A DNA stretch of 64,000 bases from Herbidospora cretacea (lineage in GTDB: Bacteria; Actinomycetota; Actinomycetes; Streptosporangiales; Streptosporangiaceae). Location: positions 62,001-126,000 of the forward strand of contig NZ_BBXG01000014.1 in NCBI RefSeq assembly GCF_001570605.1. Reading direction: 5' to 3'. Position numbers and translations under genes: made by a program. The notes under the pieces were generated by a model. That model searched no databases, had not been told where the DNA came from, and saw only the letters and a program-made list of their open reading frames with translations. Of this stretch, positions 50,570 to 59,048 are shown one piece after another. Numbering within the stretch: position 1 is the first letter of the stretch; every line of letters begins with the position of its first letter.

Positions 50570-52255
50570 ATGAATTCCAGGCTCCGCGCGCTCACGGGGG
50601 CCCTGGCCGCCGCCATGGCGCTGGCCATGCTCCCGACCACTCCGGCGGCGAACGCCGCCACGGTTCCGTCGCAAGGATCGACGACGCAGCTCGACGTCGG
50701 CAACTGGAACATCGAATGGTTCGGCGCGACCGGCAACGGCCCGGCCAACGAGGCGCTTCAGCAGCAGAACGTCCGGGACGTCATGGCGGGCGCCGGCATG
50801 GACGTGTGGGGCCTGTCCGAGATCGTCAGCACCTCGGCGTTCAACACCCTCGTGGCCGGTATGCCCGGGTACACCGGGGTCGTGGCCAACGATCCAGTCG
50901 TGGTGAACGGCGCGCAGTACTACTCGGACTTCAGCAACGCCGAGCAGAAGGTCGCCCTCGTCTGGCGCTCCAGCATGGCGACTCTGGTGGGCGCGAAGGT
51001 CATCCTGACCGGGCAGAACAGCAACTTCGCCGGACGTCCGCCGGTGGAGTTCACGTTGCGCGGCACGTTCGACGGGGTCACCCGTGATCTGGTCTTCATC
51101 GTCGTCCACGCGAAAGCCGGATCTGACCAGGCCGCGTGGAACCTACGCAACCCGGCGTCGCAGGCGCTGAAGTCGTACCTCGACTCGACCTACCCCACCC
51201 AGAACGTCTTCGTCGTCGGTGACTGGAACGACGACGTCGACACCTCCATCACCTCCGGGAAGGCCTCGCCCTACGCCAACTTCGTGGGCGACACGGCGCG
51301 CTACACGTTCCCGACGCGGGCCCTGTCGCTGGCGGGCGTGTCGTCGACGGCGGGCTACCCCGACTTCATCGACCACCAGCTCATCACCAACGAGGTGCAG
51401 GCGAAGTACGTCGCCGGCTCGGCGAAGGCCTTCCAGCCCCAGGCCTACATCCCGAACTACGCGTCGACGACCAGCGACCACTACCCGGTGTTCGCCCGCT
51501 ACGACTTCGTCCTCGGCGGTGGCGGCTCGAACCAGCCGCCCACGGCGTCGTTCACGCACTCGTGCACCGCCCTGAGCTGCGCCTTCACCGATGGCAGCAC
51601 CGACTCCGACGGCACCGTGGTGAGCCGCGGCTGGAACTTCGGCAACGGCCAGACCTCGACGGCCGCGAACCCGGCCGTGACCTACGCGTCGGCCGGAACC
51701 TACCCGGTCTCGCTGACGGTGACGGACAACGGCGGGGCCACCCACACCACGACCAGGAATGTCACCGTCACCACCGGCGGCGGCGGGCCCGCCAACGTCA
51801 TGATCAACGAGGTGCTCGCCAACGAGCCAGGCAGCGGCACCGCCGGTGAGGCCGTCGAGATCGTGAACACCGGTGGCACGGCGATCAGCATCGCCGGGTG
51901 GACCGTCCGCGACGCGTCGGCGGTGCGGCACACGTTCGCGGCCGGTACGACGCTGCAGCCCGGCAAGGCGATCACCGTGTTCGGCGGAGGCTCCGCGATC
52001 CCCGGCGGCATCGTGGCGGTGGCCGCCGGCACGGGTGACCTCAACCTGTCCAACAGCGGTGACCAGGTGATCCTGCGGGACTCGTCGGGCACGACGGTCA
52101 CGTCGATGACCTACTCGTCGAGCCAGGCGAGCTCCGACGGGGTGTCGATCAACCGAAGCCCTGACGGCTCGGCGACCGGCGCGTGGGTCAAGCACGACAC
52201 CATCAGCTCGCTGTCCAGCTCGCCCGGCCGGCGCGCCGGCGGAACGGTGTACTGA
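50570..52255 (+). CDS. Secreted endonuclease/phosphatase-family protein with PKD and lamin-tail domains
   Basis: This 561-residue protein has a signal peptide ending near PAANAA. The N-terminal EEP (DNase I-like) domain (about 40-310) has VGNWNIEWFG, GLSEIVST, FIVVHAKAGSD, VVGDWNDDVD and TTSDHYPVFARYDF, which include the metal and His residues of the fold. A PKD domain follows (about 320-405, NQPPTASFTHSCTALSCAFT, DGTVVSRGWNFGNGQTS). The C-terminus (about 410-555) is a lamin-tail domain (VMINEVLANEPGSG, EAVEIVNTGGTAISIAGWTV). This is typical of extracellular nucleases. It is convergent with the inhibitor gene. Confidence 0.92.
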   Translation: MNSRLRALTGALAAAMALAMLPTTPAANAATVPSQGSTTQLDVGNWNIEWFGATGNGPANEALQQQNVRDVMAGAGMDVWGLSEIVSTSAFNTLVAGMPGYTGVVANDPVVVNGAQYYSDFSNAEQKVALVWRSSMATLVGAKVILTGQNSNFAGRPPVEFTLRGTFDGVTRDLVFIVVHAKAGSDQAAWNLRNPASQALKSYLDSTYPTQNVFVVGDWNDDVDTSITSGKASPYANFVGDTARYTFPTRALSLAGVSSTAGYPDFIDHQLITNEVQAKYVAGSAKAFQPQAYIPNYASTTSDHYPVFARYDFVLGGGGSNQPPTASFTHSCTALSCAFTDGSTDSDGTVVSRGWNFGNGQTSTAANPAVTYASAGTYPVSLTVTDNGGATHTTTRNVTVTTGGGGPANVMINEVLANEPGSGTAGEAVEIVNTGGTAISIAGWTVRDASAVRHTFAAGTTLQPGKAITVFGGGSAIPGGIVAVAAGTGDLNLSNSGDQVILRDSSGTTVTSMTYSSSQASSDGVSINRSPDGSATGAWVKHDTISSLSSSPGRRAGGTVY

Positions 52256-52262
52256 CCGGCCG

Positions 52263-52296
52263 GCATCCGGCCGGGCGGCGCCACCCGGCCGGATGC
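52263..52296. terminator. Bidirectional hairpin terminator
   Basis: GCATCCGGCCGGG and CCCGGCCGGATGC pair over 13 bases with an eight-base loop, between the convergent nuclease and I36 inhibitor genes. Confidence 0.85.
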
Positions 52297-52315
52297 TCCC
52301 CCGCTACGCGGGACG

Positions 52316-52693
52316 CTAGTCGAGGACGACGTAGCGGAAGGAGCTGTACTGGTCGTTGTAGGGCTGCGCGCTCTCGATACGGCTGTGGCCCAGGTTCTCG
52401 AACCGGCGCGCGTGGCCGCGCCAGTAGGAGTCGGTGTAGAACATCGCCGCGTTGCGGCTCTGGTGCACGCTGACCCGCGTGATGCTGTCGTTGACGCTGG
52501 AGCCGTCCGTGTAGGTGTTGTTGGAGAAGTTGTTGTCGGCGGTGGTGAAGCCGGCGACGACGTCGCCGGACGCGTGCTTGTACACGCAGACGGCGTCGGT
52601 GCAGCCCGCGGCCTGCGCCGGGGTGACGTTCACCACGACGGCCGTGCCGGCCACGAGGGCCACGGCCGCCAGTGAACGAGTGAGACGCTTCAT
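52316..52693 (-). CDS. Peptidase inhibitor family I36 protein
   Basis: This 125-residue protein has a signal peptide (about 28 residues, ending AQAA). The mature part has ADNNFSNNTYTDGSSVNDSI and NAAMFYTDSYWRGHARRFEN, the Greek-key (beta/gamma crystallin) units of I36 inhibitors such as SMI of Streptomyces, which block metalloproteases. It has two cysteines close to the N-terminus. A plausible target is a secreted protease of the same cell. Confidence 0.9.
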   Translation of the reverse strand: MKRLTRSLAAVALVAGTAVVVNVTPAQAAGCTDAVCVYKHASGDVVAGFTTADNNFSNNTYTDGSSVNDSITRVSVHQSRNAAMFYTDSYWRGHARRFENLGHSRIESAQPYNDQYSSFRYVVLD

Positions 52694-52759
52694 GTCGGTT
52701 CGATGCCTTCCTTCGAGCGGAAACCGAGCCGGGAGAGCCCCGATCCGGTGACTATGGGG

Positions 52760-53599
52760 TCATTTCGCCGGGACGACCGTCCTGGCGGCGGAGACCAGGG
52801 CCGCGATCGTGTTCCTCGCCTCGTCCAGTTCGGCGCGGTTCTCGGAGACCGCCCGTCGCTGGTAGGCGGCCTCGACGGTGGCCCAGACCTGGACGACGTG
52901 GGTCTGGCGCTTGCACCGCACGTCGGAGACGGCGACGGTGATCTCGCGTGGCGTGGGGGCGTCGGTCCGGAAGGCGGCGTCGTTGTTGGCCGCACGCGGA
53001 TTCGGATAGGTGTGGCCGAGAGCGGCCATGCACGACGACCACTCCGCGAAGGCGGCGGCGACCCGGCTGTCGCGCACGGACTGTTCCCAGCTCAGCCCCT
53101 TCAGGTCCGTGACCCGCCGCATCGCCGTGCGGGCCTCCTCGGAGGGAGCGAGTCCGGCCAGCGCCTCGCCCTCGCAGCCACCCGGCGGGACGCCGTCACC
53201 TGCGGCGCGTCCCCGGCCGTCGGCGGCGGCGGTGTAACCGGCGCTCTGGGTGATCGGCGGGCCGAAAGGCTCCGGGGGTGGGTGGTAGCCGCGGGTCTGG
53301 GCGGCCTGCTCGTCCTCGAGCAGGTAACGCTCATGATTGAGCGGGATCGTGGGCGCCGCGTCCCGTACGGGCACGGTGAACCCGAACCGGGCCATGCACC
53401 GCCGGAACAGCTCAGTGCGGGCCCGCGCCACCACGGCCTGGTCCTGCGGCGACAAGTCGTAGGCGTCGAGAGGCAGGACCAACGGCCGCGCGTCGGCGCG
53501 CAGACCAGGGTCGAGCGACGGCTCCGACTCCACCGTGGCGCATGCAGCCAGCGACAGCAAAAACGAAAAAAGGCAGCACTGAATAGCCCGCGAAAGCAC
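52760..53599 (-). CDS. Probable secreted lipoprotein
   Basis: This 279-residue protein starts at GTG 53599 with AGGGGGC upstream. The signal peptide has the lipobox LAAC (about residue 20). The mature part is polar with a conserved-looking middle (LSPQDQAVVARARTELFRRC, SWEQSVRDSRVAAAFAEWSS, CMAALGHTYPNP), including several cysteines. The pattern of the short Cys-Met helix (WSSCMAALGH) is common in actinomycete lipoproteins of unknown role. Confidence 0.8.
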   Translation of the reverse strand: MLSRAIQCCLFSFLLSLAACATVESEPSLDPGLRADARPLVLPLDAYDLSPQDQAVVARARTELFRRCMARFGFTVPVRDAAPTIPLNHERYLLEDEQAAQTRGYHPPPEPFGPPITQSAGYTAAADGRGRAAGDGVPPGGCEGEALAGLAPSEEARTAMRRVTDLKGLSWEQSVRDSRVAAAFAEWSSCMAALGHTYPNPRAANNDAAFRTDAPTPREITVAVSDVRCKRQTHVVQVWATVEAAYQRRAVSENRAELDEARNTIAALVSAARTVVPAK

Positions 53600-53779
53600 A
53601 GGTCAGCCCCCTGTCTGTGCCGGTCGGAAACCCCCGGATCCACATACTTTCAAGCACGGGGCTATTTCGTCATTGCCTTTCCACGCCAAGCAATTGCCAT
53701 TGGCTGCCAATTCAGCCGATGAAATAATGAAGTGCCGCAGCGTCGTGGAAGTCGGCAGCCGGGGTTCCGGTCCGCGGCT

Positions 53780-54412
53780 TCAGGCCCCTCGGTCGGAGCT
53801 GCGCATGTCCCCGCCGGACGGAGTTCCCTCGGTCAGCCCGTAACGGAGCAGCACCGCGCCGTTGCGCGAGGCGACGGGAGGTTCGAGGAGGGCGAGACTG
53901 GCGGGCACCGCACCGCCGTCGAACACCTTCTTGCCCTGGCCCAGGACGATCGGGTAGATCCACAGGTTCAGCCGGTCGAACAGGCGCTCCCGCAGCAGCG
54001 TCTGCACCAGGTTGAGGCTGCCGATGACGTGGATGTTCTGGTGGCTCTTTCTCAGGTCCTGTACGCCCGCCACCAGGCCAGGGCCTAACTGCGTCGAGCC
54101 TGACCAGGTGAGATCGGGGGTGCCGCGGGAGGCGACGTACTTGGGGATGCCGTTGAAGAGGGCGGCGATGCCGCCGTCCACTCCCTCGGTCTGGCTGGGC
54201 CAGAAGGCGGCGAAGATGTCGTAGGTGCGGCGGCCCAGGAGCAGGGCGTCCATGCCCTCCATCCCGGCGCCGACCTGCCGGCCGACCGTGTCGTCGAAGA
54301 GGGGCGCTTGCCAGCCGCCGAAGTCGAAGCCTTCGGGGTCCTCGTCGGGGTTACCCGGCGCTTGGGCGACGAGGTCGAGCGTGGCGAACAGGTCGATGTG
54401 GATGGTGCCCAT
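53780..54412 (-). CDS. Dihydrofolate reductase/RibD C-terminal domain family protein
   Basis: This 210-residue protein starts MGTIHIDLFATLDLVAQAPG, with MDALLLGRRTYDIFAAFWP, KYVASRGTPDLTWSGST, HVIGSLNLVQTLLRERLFDR and LNLWIYPIVLGQGKKVFDGG, all marks of the DHFR-like family (YwjB/RibD type). GAGGAG precedes the ATG. The exact substrate is not known; NADPH reduction of a pterin-like or other molecule is likely. Confidence 0.92.
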   Translation of the reverse strand: MGTIHIDLFATLDLVAQAPGNPDEDPEGFDFGGWQAPLFDDTVGRQVGAGMEGMDALLLGRRTYDIFAAFWPSQTEGVDGGIAALFNGIPKYVASRGTPDLTWSGSTQLGPGLVAGVQDLRKSHQNIHVIGSLNLVQTLLRERLFDRLNLWIYPIVLGQGKKVFDGGAVPASLALLEPPVASRNGAVLLRYGLTEGTPSGGDMRSSDRGA

Positions 54413-54756
54413 GAGGTTCTCCTCGGTACGCCGGTCCGATTAGTCGAGCATTCGTTCGAGGATCTCACGGAGTGAGCGGCCAGGACATGTTCCCGAATGC
54501 GGTCGCAGCAAGCCGATGACCCGACTGCCGGGTCGCTCGGCCGCCCTCGCCCCCTGAGACCCTTCCGACATGTGCCTTTCAAGCTAGTTTCAGCCGGCGG
54601 AAGCAGGGCGGATTCATCGGCGCAGCTCAACGGGCCCCGCTTGACCCCGATCTGCGGAGAATCCTGCCCCGCCTTGTCGGGCTACGGCGACCTCATCAGA
54701 ATCAGTTCAGTCTTCAACTAATTAGTCGGAGGCCCCCTGCACGGATGAGGAGAGGC
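54413..54756. other. Intergenic region
   Basis: These 344 bases lie between divergent genes. There is an AT-richer part near 54700-54735 which likely holds the promoter of 54757. I see no gene. Confidence 0.4.
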
Positions 54757-55173
54757 ATGAAGCGCACCATCTTCGTACTCATCGGCGTCCTCGGCGCCAT
54801 GCTCACCGGCATCAATCCCGCGTCCGCGGCCACCTCCCCGGTCGACTGCTCCGCCGGCGGGTACACGCGGGCGTACACCAGCTACATCCCCACCAACATG
54901 CAGCGGGGAGCCATCGATGGGCGCAGTTACAACATCGGCGCCGCGATGACGTACGACTTCGAGATCTGCCTCGACATCCCGGACACCTCGACGTTCACGA
55001 TCGAGGTGCGGATCTGGAACAACGGCACCCAGAGCACCTTCGTGGACGACCGGCCCGGCGACAAGGTCTTCCGCTACTCGCTCGCGCCGAGCAGCTTCTG
55101 GCAGGTCTACGGCACGATGACCGGACCCGGCAGCACCTACATCTACTACACCTGGCACGAGAAGCGGCTCTAG
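54757..55173 (+). CDS. Small secreted hypothetical protein
   Basis: This 138-residue protein starts at ATG 54757 (GAGGAGAGG before it; ATG 54745 is in frame). The signal peptide ends near ASAA. The mature part reads beta-rich (TYDFEICLDIPDTSTFTIEV, GDKVFRYSLAPSSFWQVYGT) with two cysteines (VDCSAG, EICLD). There is no named family. It is divergent from the DHFR-like gene. Confidence 0.8.
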   Translation: MKRTIFVLIGVLGAMLTGINPASAATSPVDCSAGGYTRAYTSYIPTNMQRGAIDGRSYNIGAAMTYDFEICLDIPDTSTFTIEVRIWNNGTQSTFVDDRPGDKVFRYSLAPSSFWQVYGTMTGPGSTYIYYTWHEKRL

Positions 55174-55244
55174 CCGCACCCCGGTCGTCAGAGAAGGTCT
55201 CCTGCCGGCGCGGGAGGCCTTCTGCCGTCCAGGGCGACCGACGG

Positions 55245-55817
55245 CTATCGGGACGGGGGCGCCGCGAAACGGGCGGCGAGTTCGGTCACGCGGCGGGCGC
55301 GGTGTTCCGGGCGCATGCGCCCGGCGCGCTCCAGCAGGCTGATGCCGTGCAGGGCCCCCCAGAAGAGCTCGGTCGCCGTGCCGTCGCCGTCGTCGCCGAT
55401 CGTCTCCGCCAGCACCGCGAACCCCGCGCGCAGGTCGGCGTCGGTGTCTTCGTGGGCGAACCTCGCCTCGATCGGCAGCTGGAACATGGCCTCGTAGACC
55501 GCCGGATGCTCGTTGGCGAAGTCGAGGTACGCGACGGCGACGGCCTCGATCGCGCGCCTCCCCCGCTTGCGCCCGAGCGCGGCCCGGCACAGCCGCGTCA
55601 GTTCGACGAAGCCCTCAAGTGCGACCGCGAGCATGATCTTCGCCTTGCCTCCGGGGAAGTGGCTGTAGAGCACGGGCTGGGTGTAGCCGATGGTGTCGGC
55701 GAGGTGCCTGGTCGTCACCGCGGCCCAGCCGTCGGCGTCGGCGCGCTCGCGAGCGGCGTCGAGGATGCGCCGGCGCCGTTCGTCGGTGCGCTGCTGACGT
55801 GACGCCTGCTCTGCCAT
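55245..55817 (-). CDS. TetR-family repressor (DUF1772 partner)
   Basis: This 190-residue protein has VTTRHLADTIGYTQPVLYSH, FPGGKAKIMLAV as its helix-turn-helix (about residues 34-65). The C-terminal domain is of the WHG type (YLDFANEHPAVYEAMFQLPI). It is divergent from the DUF1772 gene with 87 bases between; a double palindrome there is the likely operator. Confidence 0.94.
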   Translation of the reverse strand: MAEQASRQQRTDERRRRILDAARERADADGWAAVTTRHLADTIGYTQPVLYSHFPGGKAKIMLAVALEGFVELTRLCRAALGRKRGRRAIEAVAVAYLDFANEHPAVYEAMFQLPIEARFAHEDTDADLRAGFAVLAETIGDDGDGTATELFWGALHGISLLERAGRMRPEHRARRVTELAARFAAPPSR

Positions 55818-55856
55818 CGAGCCTCCCCTTGCGGTGCGTGAACCCTCGATCTATGT

Positions 55857-55887
55857 TAGCACTGCTAGCTTTTCTAGCGTCGCTAGA
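55857..55887. promoter_or_regulatory. CTAGC-type palindromes, probable TetR operator
   Basis: TAGCA-C-TGCTA (55857-55867) and TCTAGCG-T-CGCTAGA (55873-55887) share the CTAGC element and lie between the divergent TetR and DUF1772 genes; the second ends 17 bases before the DUF1772 start. Confidence 0.8.
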
Positions 55888-55904
55888 TCTGAAGGGGATC
55901 TCTC

Positions 55905-56357
55905 ATGACATCCGGACTCGCCGTCATCGCCACCACCGTCGTCGGCCTCATGGTCGGGGTCGAGTGCGCGGTGGCCTTCGTCGTCAACCCGATCGTGCTG
56001 CGTCTCCCGGCGGGCGCGTCACTGGCGGCCCGAGCCGACGGCGGGCGCATGCTGGGGCGCGCGATGCCGTTCTGGTACATCGGCTCGCTGCTCCTCACCG
56101 CCGCCCTCGCCGCGGTCTCCTGGGGTACGACGACCGCCACGACGTCCCTCGTCGCCGCCGGGCTGCTGGCCCTCAGCGTCGTCATGTCCGTCACCCTGCT
56201 GGTGCCGATCAACAACCGGTCGAAGACGTGGACCGCCGACGACCACCCGGACGACTGGCGGGAGCAGCACCGGCGCTGGGACCGGCTCCACCACGTCCGC
56301 GTCGCGATCATCGTCGCGGCCTTCGTGCTGGTCGCGGTCGCGGCGGTGACACTCTGA
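55905..56357 (+). CDS. DUF1772 membrane protein
   Basis: This 150-residue protein has four hydrophobic helices (about 3-28, 55-75, 80-103 and 130-149) and the family's VNPIVLRLP and SVTLLVPINNRSKTWTADDH followed by DDWREQHRRWDRLHHVR. The ribosome site is GAAGGGGA. The role is unknown; such genes are often next to a TetR. The divergent TetR likely represses it. Confidence 0.9.
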   Translation: MTSGLAVIATTVVGLMVGVECAVAFVVNPIVLRLPAGASLAARADGGRMLGRAMPFWYIGSLLLTAALAAVSWGTTTATTSLVAAGLLALSVVMSVTLLVPINNRSKTWTADDHPDDWREQHRRWDRLHHVRVAIIVAAFVLVAVAAVTL

Positions 56358-56390
56358 CGCGCGCAGGCCGATGATGTGCCACATTGGAAC

Positions 56391-58379
56391 GTGATCAAGA
56401 AATTAATGCGCTGGTTCGGTGGGCTTCTGGTCGTCGCCCTCGTGGCCGTGGCCGGGCTCCTCGTCCTGGTGTACACGACGGGCCAGCGTTCCCTCGCCGA
56501 GCAGATCGGGCCTGTCTTCCCTGGTCATGGCGGTGATGTCACCGCAGTCGCGTTCGGCCGGATCGACGATGCCCCGGTTGCGGTCACCGGCGGCGGCGAC
56601 GGGACCGTCCGCGTGTGGGACCCGGTCACCGGCCGGCAGCGCGGCCCTTCCTTCGCCGGTCATGCCGGCCAGGTGAGTTCGGTGGACGTCGGCCGGGTGA
56701 ACGGCACGCCGGTCGCCGTCTCCGGTGGCGACGACGGCACCTTGCGGGTCTGGGATCTGGCCGCGCGGAAGGAGTTCCGTCCCGTCATCGACGGCCGGGC
56801 CGAGAGCCTCACCGCGGTCGCCTTCGGTGAGGTGGAGGGCACACCGGTCGCGATCGCCGGTGCGGGTGACGGCACCGTCAGAGTCTGGAACCTGGTCACG
56901 GGCCGCCCGCACGGATCTCCGCTGACCGGGCACGACGAACCCGTGGACGCCGTGGCGTTCGGGCAGGTGGACGGGGTCCCGGTCGCACTGTCCGGCGGGC
57001 GGGACGGCATCGTCAAGGTCTGGGACCTGACCACCGGCGTGCAGCGCGGGACCGCGCTGGGCTCCTACAGCACCTGTTCCTGCCGCGCCGTCCTGTCGGT
57101 GGCCTTCGGCGAGGTGAAGGGGGTCCCCGTCGCCGTCGTCGGCCAGAGCAGGGCCGTGCGGGTCTGGAATCTGCGGACGGGCGCGGTGCACAAGCGGCTG
57201 CGGGGAAAAACCGGGGACGTTCGAGCGGTCGCGTTCGGGGTCGTGAAAGGTGTTCCGGTCGCGCTGTCCGGCGGTTACGGCACTCCGCCGCGCATGTGGA
57301 GCCTGCACACCGGCAGGAAGCTGCCGGCGGCCGATCCTCGGGCGGACGGATCGGTTCTGGCGCTGGCTCACGGACGGATCGGGGGGATCGACGTCGCGGT
57401 CACGGGGCTCAGCGACGGAACCGTGAAGGTCTGGGACCTCACCACCGGTGAGCCGCGAGGCCCGGCCATGGCAGGGCATCGGGGTGGTGCGCACGCGGTG
57501 GCGTTCGGCGAGGTCGACGGCGTCCAGGTCGGCATCTCGGCCGGGGACGACGACGCGGTGCGGGTGTGGGATCTCGCGACCGGCGGGCAGCGGGGCCCGG
57601 CGCTGCTGGGTCACCAAGGCGATGTGTACGCGCTCGCGTACGGCGAAGTGGGGGGCGCGCCCGTCGTCGTCTCCGGCGGGTACGACGGCGTCCTGCGCGT
57701 CTGGGACCTGAGGACCGGGGAGCAACTTCAAGCCCTCTCGGAGGGTGACTCGATAGCGGCGGTCGCGTTCGGCCGGGTCGGCGGAGAGCCCGTCGTCGTG
57801 TCGGCCGGGTACGACGACGTGCTGCGGGTGTGGGACCTGACGACCGGCGTCCAGCGTTTCCCGGCGATGGCGGGCCACTCCGGCAGCGTGCGGGCGGTGG
57901 CGGTCGGCGAGGTGGACGGAACGCCGGTCGCGGTCTCCGGCGGGGACGACCGCGCCCTCCGGATCTGGGACCTGACCACCGGGAAGCCGCGCGGCGGGCC
58001 GCTCAAGGGCCACCGCAACACCGTGCGGACGGTGGCGCTGGGTGAGGTCGACGGCAAGCCGGTCGCCGTCTCCGGCGCCCACGACCAGGTCCGGTTCTGG
58101 GATCTGGCGACCGGCGCGGAGCGAGCTCCCGCGTACGACGTCAGTGGGGGCGCGCTGGCGATGGCAACCGGGCTGGTGGACGGAAAACTCGTCGCCCTGT
58201 CCGGCGGCTGGGACGGCACGGTGCGACGGTGGAACCCGGCCTCCGGCCGGCAGTCCGGCTTCGAGACGGAGATCCTCACCGGCTTCGTGCACGCGGTGGC
58301 GGTGGGGCGGGCGGACGACTCCCCCGTCGTCCTCACCGGCGACGACCTCGGCGCGGTCCGCTACTGGCGCATGGAGTGA
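56391..58379 (+). CDS. Membrane-anchored protein with 14 WD40 repeats
   Basis: This 662-residue protein has a single N-terminal membrane helix (about residues 8-30, FGGLLVVALVAVAGLLVLVY) and then 14 repeats of about 44 residues, each with F/VGxVxGxPVAVSGGxDGTVRVWDLxTG. Fourteen units would make two seven-bladed propellers. The start is uncertain: GTG 56391 is chosen, GTG 56376 is in frame, both without a good ribosome site. The propeller faces outside. The same repeat style is fused to a kinase at 33216, which suggests a common ligand type or scaffold role. Confidence 0.9.
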   Translation: MIKKLMRWFGGLLVVALVAVAGLLVLVYTTGQRSLAEQIGPVFPGHGGDVTAVAFGRIDDAPVAVTGGGDGTVRVWDPVTGRQRGPSFAGHAGQVSSVDVGRVNGTPVAVSGGDDGTLRVWDLAARKEFRPVIDGRAESLTAVAFGEVEGTPVAIAGAGDGTVRVWNLVTGRPHGSPLTGHDEPVDAVAFGQVDGVPVALSGGRDGIVKVWDLTTGVQRGTALGSYSTCSCRAVLSVAFGEVKGVPVAVVGQSRAVRVWNLRTGAVHKRLRGKTGDVRAVAFGVVKGVPVALSGGYGTPPRMWSLHTGRKLPAADPRADGSVLALAHGRIGGIDVAVTGLSDGTVKVWDLTTGEPRGPAMAGHRGGAHAVAFGEVDGVQVGISAGDDDAVRVWDLATGGQRGPALLGHQGDVYALAYGEVGGAPVVVSGGYDGVLRVWDLRTGEQLQALSEGDSIAAVAFGRVGGEPVVVSAGYDDVLRVWDLTTGVQRFPAMAGHSGSVRAVAVGEVDGTPVAVSGGDDRALRIWDLTTGKPRGGPLKGHRNTVRTVALGEVDGKPVAVSGAHDQVRFWDLATGAERAPAYDVSGGALAMATGLVDGKLVALSGGWDGTVRRWNPASGRQSGFETEILTGFVHAVAVGRADDSPVVLTGDDLGAVRYWRME

Positions 58380-58399
58380 ACCTGAGCGTGATCCGGTTT

Positions 58400-58430
58400 G
58401 GAACTGTACGAAACGGTATCGTACAGTTCC
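58400..58430. promoter_or_regulatory. 31-bp inverted repeat, probable TetR operator overlapping a leaderless promoter
   Basis: GGAACTGTACGA, a seven-base spacer, and TCGTACAGTTCC form a perfect 12-base inverted repeat that ends three bases before the TetR ATG at 58434. A -35-like TTGGAA (58398) and -10-like TACAGT (58422) with 18-base spacing fall in the repeat, so the mRNA should start almost at the ATG. Confidence 0.85.
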
Positions 58431-58433
58431 GGT

Positions 58434-59048
58434 ATGTCGACGGACCCACCGCCCCGTTCCCGCATGAAGCCCGAGCGGCTCGCCGAACTGTTCGACGCCG
58501 TCCGCGAGCTGCTGCTGGACGTCGGCTACGAACGGCTCACCTTCGACGCCGTGGCGTCCCGGGCCCGGACGAGCAAGGCGACCCTCTACCGCCATTGGGC
58601 AGGGAGCAAGGCCGACCTGGTCATGGCCGCGCTCACCCAGCACCGTCCGGCCCTGCCCGACCACGCCGGGGCGGCCTCGCTCGACGAGGTGTTCGCCGAG
58701 ATGGCGCGTACCGACGGCATGCCGAACCGCGACCTGCGCATGGGACTCATGCTGCTGCACGCGGCGGCGGCCGACCCCGCCTTCGGCGCCGCGCTGCGCA
58801 AGGAGATCATCACGCCCGGCGTGGACGCGCTGGCCGGGATCTTCGAAGCCGCGGCCGACCGCGGCGAGATCGTGCGCGACGCGCCGCTGTTCCGGCGGCT
58901 GGCCCACGTGATCCTCGCCGACCTCGCCTTCTCTCCCCTGCTCAGCGGCCAGGAGGATGACGCCGCGTCCCGGCGGGAGCTGTTCCGGACCGTCATCCGG
59001 CCGGCGCTCACCTTCACCGGCCATCCCCGCGACGGAAGGTCGTCATGA
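58434..59048 (+). CDS. TetR-family repressor (self-regulated, PanE-like partner)
   Basis: This 204-residue protein starts at ATG 58434; the longer in-frame start (58398) would lie inside the operator. The helix-turn-helix is LTFDAVASRARTSKATLYRH with WAGSKADLVMAAL (about residues 30-65), and the C-terminal domain is of the TetR_C_16/AcrR type. Its stop overlaps the next ATG (ATGA). The 31-base inverted repeat directly upstream should give autorepression. Confidence 0.95.
   Translation: MSTDPPPRSRMKPERLAELFDAVRELLLDVGYERLTFDAVASRARTSKATLYRHWAGSKADLVMAALTQHRPALPDHAGAASLDEVFAEMARTDGMPNRDLRMGLMLLHAAAADPAFGAALRKEIITPGVDALAGIFEAAADRGEIVRDAPLFRRLAHVILADLAFSPLLSGQEDDAASRRELFRTVIRPALTFTGHPRDGRSS

Noticed and set aside
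56403-59024. Minus-strand ORF of 873 codons
   Set aside because: It is the antisense frame of the WD40 repeats and the TetR gene; its repetitive look comes from the repeats on the other strand.
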